Source: an uncultured Prevotellaceae bacterium (GTDB lineage Bacteria; Bacteroidota; Bacteroidia; Bacteroidales; Bacteroidaceae). Taken from it: a stretch of 9,413 nt of DNA. Both the position numbers and the translations under genes were made by a program. The notes under the pieces are model-generated. The model was not told where the DNA came from, ran no database searches, and worked only from the letters and a program-made list of their open reading frames with translations. This document shows, in pieces, positions 6,854-9,413 of the stretch. The first letter of the stretch is position 1. Each line of letters opens with the position of its first letter. The stretch is from positions 1-9,413 of the forward strand of contig CAMPCG010000091.1 in NCBI GenBank assembly GCA_946644025.1, given 5' to 3'.

Positions 6854-6889
6854 GTCCTTCGCGGTGGCGTAAAAGGAGGCCGCAAGGAC
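6854..6889. repeat. Imperfect hairpin downstream of the AraC-type gene
   Basis: Arms 6854-6864 and 6880-6889 pair over 10 bp (GTCCTT then GCGG, against CCGC then AAGGAC) with one bulged C at 6860. On the plus strand a run of six T follows at 6894-6899, but no plus-strand gene lies upstream. On the minus strand, where it follows the AraC-type stop, no T-run follows. It may therefore be a weak terminator or a remnant of a repeated element. Confidence 0.4.
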
Positions 6890-6944
6890 ATAGTTTTTTG
6901 TATCGGAAATGGGGTGTTCATTTTGCCCAGTGATGGATAGTCCA

Positions 6945-8015
6945 TTAGTCCAATACCCTGATGAACTCTCCCGGTGGTATGCCGACCATTTCCTTGAACT
7001 TCTTCTGAAAGTAGGTGCGGCTGCTGAACCCGCAGTGCTGCGCCACGTAGTCATTGCTCCAGTCGGGGTGCTCCTTCAGCACCTTTTTCGCCTCTTCTAT
7101 TCTCAGATAGGTGAGCCACGTGGCAAACACCTCCCACTCCGTGGTTTTGAGCCAGGCTGTGAGCAGGGGTCTCTGGACGTGCATCTCGTCGGCCACGGTC
7201 TGTATGTTCAGTTCCTGCTGCAAGTGTCCGCCGCCGGCCGTCCACTCTTCCACAGCCGAGGCGATATGAGCGAAGGACGCTTTCCTGTCGGTCTCCGAGG
7301 GGGCAGGCGTACTGTCTTTCTCGTCGGAGGGCGATGGGCGGTCTTGCGTCTCTGCAATCTCGACAAGTCGTTGGTCGTTGCTCACCAAGTAGCAGAGGAA
7401 GCAAATGACGAAATAGAATACTGCTGCGAAGGCGATTAGCGCGAACAGTCCGAGCAGTTTTCCTCTCATGAAGATGATCAGCGGCACCAGCAAGGCTATG
7501 AGTGCGAGCAGGGAGACGCTTCGCTCCATCCAGTTCAGCATGTCGCTCATGCTCCTATCGTAGTATGAAGCCACTGACTTTCTCATTCGCCACATCTCAT
7601 GCAGTGTGAGCCAGGCATAGTAGCCTTGCATCAGGGCATAGAGCACTCCCCCTATGGCCGCGGCCATTCTCAGCTCCGGCGATTCGCTCAGCAGCGGCTG
7701 TCCGTCGATAAGCTTGGCGCCTATGAGCAGGACCATCGTTGTCGCCCATGTCACCCCACCTACGAGCCATTCGTAATAATGTATGTGCCCCCCTCGCTGC
7801 AGGTATAGCAGTGCTGCAGAGAGCAGTATCGACACCATGATGAAGAAGGGTAAGTTGAGCATGACAGCCTGTGTAACTCCCATGTCGCGCAGTCTCAGCT
7901 TATACTGCAAAGCGAACTGCAGCGCCAGCAGCAGCGTGCTTGCCGCCATGAGCCATCGAGCTTTGTCGGCCACCTTTTGCCGGGCCACTCTTCGCGGCAG
8001 CACAGCCAAGACCAT
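6945..8015 (-). CDS. AraC-type regulator with membrane-embedded N-terminal half; N-terminus probably frameshifted
   Basis: From the first ATG of the open frame (8015-8013) the product has 356 residues. The N-terminal part is membrane-bound, with helices at about 21-38, 49-72, 82-101, 118-138, 166-183 and 186-210. A low-complexity S/P/D/E/T linker follows (about 222-245), then a C-terminal AraC/XylS DNA-binding domain with helix-turn-helix regions at about 270-291 and 321-342 and the signature GFSSRTYFQKKFKEMVGIPP (329-348). It is likely a transcription factor tethered to the inner membrane; ligand and targets are unknown. The start is abnormal. A TGA stops this frame at 8033-8031, while an adjacent frame encodes MQFTAVMVMG just upstream, which would complete an N-terminal helix with LLTMVLAVLPRR after a single-base change. 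The intact gene probably began at 8055-8108. As read, it may be a truncated allele, a pseudogene or a sequencing error. A TTG at 8021 is an alternative start. Confidence 0.82.
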   Translation of the reverse strand: MVLAVLPRRVARQKVADKARWLMAASTLLLALQFALQYKLRLRDMGVTQAVMLNLPFFIMVSILLSAALLYLQRGGHIHYYEWLVGGVTWATTMVLLIGAKLIDGQPLLSESPELRMAAAIGGVLYALMQGYYAWLTLHEMWRMRKSVASYYDRSMSDMLNWMERSVSLLALIALLVPLIIFMRGKLLGLFALIAFAAVFYFVICFLCYLVSNDQRLVEIAETQDRPSPSDEKDSTPAPSETDRKASFAHIASAVEEWTAGGGHLQQELNIQTVADEMHVQRPLLTAWLKTTEWEVFATWLTYLRIEEAKKVLKEHPDWSNDYVAQHCGFSSRTYFQKKFKEMVGIPPGEFIRVLD

Positions 8016-8106
8016 TGTCAACAGCCCCCATCACCATCACGGCGGTGAATTGCATGTTGCCCATCACGCCGGGGCAGTTCTCTTCGGGTGGAGCCACATC
8101 TCACTC

Positions 8107-8616
8107 ATGCGCCCCGACTACCTGACAAATAGAATCATCGCTCGTGACCTTATTATATTATTGTTAGGGATAACAGCCTACTGGACGCTATTAGCCCCCA
8201 GCGGCCTCCAGTCTATAGATGCTATAGAGACTATAAAAGCAGCTATAGCGAAGTCCGTCTTTTTCCTCCACGCCGGATTTATCGCCTTCACCTTCTACCG
8301 CACTTACTATCTTGTGCGTCGCTCGCTGCTGAGCATGCCTGCTGACGACGGGGCATCTGGCTGGTGGACATCTGAGGCAAAGCGCGAAGTGCTCAGCGGC
8401 CACCACTCCTTCGTCATCTGCTGTCATCTCATCATCCTCTTCGGCATTGGCAGCATTGTCATCACGGTCGCCACCCCCACATTGGTGTGGCCGTTCACCG
8501 TGCTGACAACGGTGGGCATCGCTGTGTTCATCTACATTTTCTACTCACTCACTGAGTACGGACGGGTGATAGAGTCTGCCACCTGTGCCACCGAAGACGC
8601 TGAGAAAAGCCGATAA
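8107..8616 (+). CDS. Unrecognised four-helix membrane protein
   Basis: I do not recognise a family. The 169-residue product has four strongly hydrophobic segments: about 13-31 (LIILLLGITAYWTLLAP), 45-69, 100-120 and 126-147. A basic, tyrosine-rich turn (FYRTYYLVRRS, 63-73) follows the second, and an acidic tail ends in CATEDAEKSR. The frame stays open upstream of 8107, but that part is antisense to the AraC-type gene, so the first ATG outside it is chosen. That ATG shares CATG with a candidate AraC start on the other strand, so one of the two starts may be wrong. Base composition at 8130-8290 is more AT-rich than in the housekeeping genes. The divergent arrangement hints that the regulator may control it; this is inference. 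No known catalytic motif is visible. Confidence 0.72.
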   Translation: MRPDYLTNRIIARDLIILLLGITAYWTLLAPSGLQSIDAIETIKAAIAKSVFFLHAGFIAFTFYRTYYLVRRSLLSMPADDGASGWWTSEAKREVLSGHHSFVICCHLIILFGIGSIVITVATPTLVWPFTVLTTVGIAVFIYIFYSLTEYGRVIESATCATEDAEKSR

Positions 8617-8637
8617 CAAGGGAAGAAATCTATCGTC

Positions 8638-8655
8638 TTTAACTCCTTTAACTCC
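8638..8655 (+). repeat. Tandem 9-bp repeat (TTTAACTCC, two copies)
   Basis: TTTAACTCC occurs at 8638-8646 and again directly after at 8647-8655, in the 82-base gap before the secreted-protein gene. The gap shows no clear -7 box (TAnnTTTG) and no terminator hairpin. With only two units it may be chance, or a short simple-sequence tract able to vary in copy number. Confidence 0.55.
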
Positions 8656-8698
8656 AAAAAGGTTGAACGAATACGAAACTTAAATAAACAATAAACAC

Positions 8699-9349
8699 AT
8701 GAGAACAACTACGAACTGTTTGCGGGATTATGCCATTTCTGGCTTACGCCTGTTGCTCGCCGCCCTGTTCCTGTTGGCCGGCGGTACTGAGTCACGTGCC
8801 TGGGACATCGATGCCGATGAGAACGGGAAGTACGACGGCCTTTACGACCGCCCCACCCACTTCCCTAACTGGAGCCAGCCTTCTACCTGGCCTAACGCCA
8901 TGTACTACCTCTGCGAGGTGCGCATGGGCAAGGACGGGCCGCGGCTGCAGAACTACGAGATTGCGGTCTATGACCAGCACAACGAGCTGCGCCACTGCAG
9001 CCGCAGCATTGCCGGTGACGAAGACCTCTGTGTGCTCACCATACGCGGCACGGAGGGCGACACGTTCCATTTCAGCGTCATCTATGGCGACGACTTCGCC
9101 AGCCCCACCGTCGCCGACATTCCCGAGGTGACGGTATCGTTCAAAACCAACGAAATCGTAGGCAAGAAGCTGGAGCCCTTCTGTCTCACCATCGACTCAG
9201 AAGACTATGAAACAACAGGCATTTCCTTCACTTCCAACACGCAACGCCCTGCACCTGGCATCTCAACCTTGGATGGCCGTCGAGTTCAGGCTTCTAGCTT
9301 AAAGAAGGGAATCTACATCATAGGCAATAAGAAGGTCCTGGTGAAATAA
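8699..9349 (+). CDS. Secreted protein with signal peptide and sorting-like C-terminal tail
   Basis: A 216-residue protein of unknown function. A signal peptide covers about 1-34 (basic start, hydrophobic core GLRLLLAALFLLAGG at 15-29, likely cleavage after ESRA before WDID). The mature part looks beta-rich. About 68-164 (NYEIAVYDQHNEL, VLTIRGTEGDTFHFSVIYGD, TNEIVGKKLEPFCLTI) resembles small beta-sandwich modules common in secreted Bacteroidetes proteins, where an IVG...PF.L.I strand closes the domain; this is my judgement from pattern, not a search result. The last 30 residues (ISTLDGRRVQ at 188-197 and KGIYIIGNKKVLVK at 203-216) look like the tails of type IX secretion substrates or similar surface-targeting tails. 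The mature part has four cysteines (C72, C100, C111, C162). The ATG is preceded by an A-rich leader without a Shine-Dalgarno sequence. Confidence 0.85.
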   Translation: MRTTTNCLRDYAISGLRLLLAALFLLAGGTESRAWDIDADENGKYDGLYDRPTHFPNWSQPSTWPNAMYYLCEVRMGKDGPRLQNYEIAVYDQHNELRHCSRSIAGDEDLCVLTIRGTEGDTFHFSVIYGDDFASPTVADIPEVTVSFKTNEIVGKKLEPFCLTIDSEDYETTGISFTSNTQRPAPGISTLDGRRVQASSLKKGIYIIGNKKVLVK

Positions 9350-9413
9350 ATGCGGAACTTGGTTCTACAAGAATCTGTGTGGGTCAATACCGTGATGAAG
9401 ATATGAGTTATAT

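Larger units (their letters stand above)
6600..6944. other. AT-rich non-coding region upstream of dnaA, possible origin-type DNA
   Basis: This gap of 345 bases lies downstream of the AraC-type gene and upstream of dnaA, both on the minus strand. I see no credible gene in it. It holds the candidate dnaA promoter, two dyads with TTGCG/CGCAA arms, an 11-bp inverted repeat (6696-6706 with 6779-6789), an AT-rich run at about 6800-6843 and an imperfect hairpin at 6854-6889. DnaA-box matches are poor: TTTTCAACA (6722-6730) and the complement of TGTGTGTAC (6666-6674) each agree with TTATNCACA at only seven of nine positions. An origin next to dnaA is common in bacteria, but the sequence does not prove one here. 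Confidence 0.3.

Noticed and set aside
7783..8106. Upstream extension of the plus-strand membrane protein
   Set aside because: This part is antisense to the AraC-type gene and includes a low-complexity histidine run; the ATG at 8107 begins the hydrophobic, protein-like portion.
9350..9406. Short frame after the secreted protein (18 codons)
   Set aside because: Too short, no ribosome-binding or coding signal; nothing supports a gene in the last 64 bases.

Overview
The window looks like chromosomal DNA of a fairly GC-rich member of the Bacteroidales, most like a Prevotella relative. This rests on recognised protein families and on signals, not on any database search. The pointers are: a RibBA and a DnaA of the Bacteroidetes type; an extra-long LptF/LptG-family permease directly ahead of ribBA; Bacteroidetes-style -7 boxes (TAnnTTTG) instead of E. 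coli promoters; weak or absent Shine-Dalgarno sequences; an AraC-type regulator with a membrane-spanning N-terminal half; and a secreted protein ending in a GIYI-type tail like those of Bacteroidetes sorting domains.

Layout. On the minus strand at the left edge lie the 5' end of an unidentified gene and, just upstream of it with a 4-base ATGA overlap, a DedA/VTT-family membrane protein. A divergent promoter region (654-826) separates these from three plus-strand genes: an MscS-family mechanosensitive channel, the LptF/LptG-family permease and ribBA. Between the permease and ribBA sits a striking array of 18 consecutive 8-bp units (3646-3789). ribBA converges on dnaA (minus strand), and a perfect 22-bp stem with a 4-base loop lies between the two stops. 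Upstream of dnaA is 345-420 bp of AT-rich, non-coding DNA with several inverted repeats and a good candidate promoter. Next comes a minus-strand AraC-type regulator with membrane helices, whose N-terminal end appears broken by frameshift(s). Divergent from it is an unrecognised four-helix membrane protein, followed by a secreted protein with a signal peptide and a sorting-like C-terminus.

How the genes fit together. Most of the left and middle part is housekeeping: envelope maintenance (DedA, MscS, LPS-export-type permease), riboflavin precursor synthesis (RibBA acts at both entry points of the pathway) and replication initiation (DnaA). The right part (6945-9349) is more accessory in character. 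I found no clear new multi-gene system. The most unusual structures are the phase-perfect 8-bp array before ribBA, the frameshifted 5' end of the AraC-type gene, and the inverted-repeat-rich dnaA upstream region.
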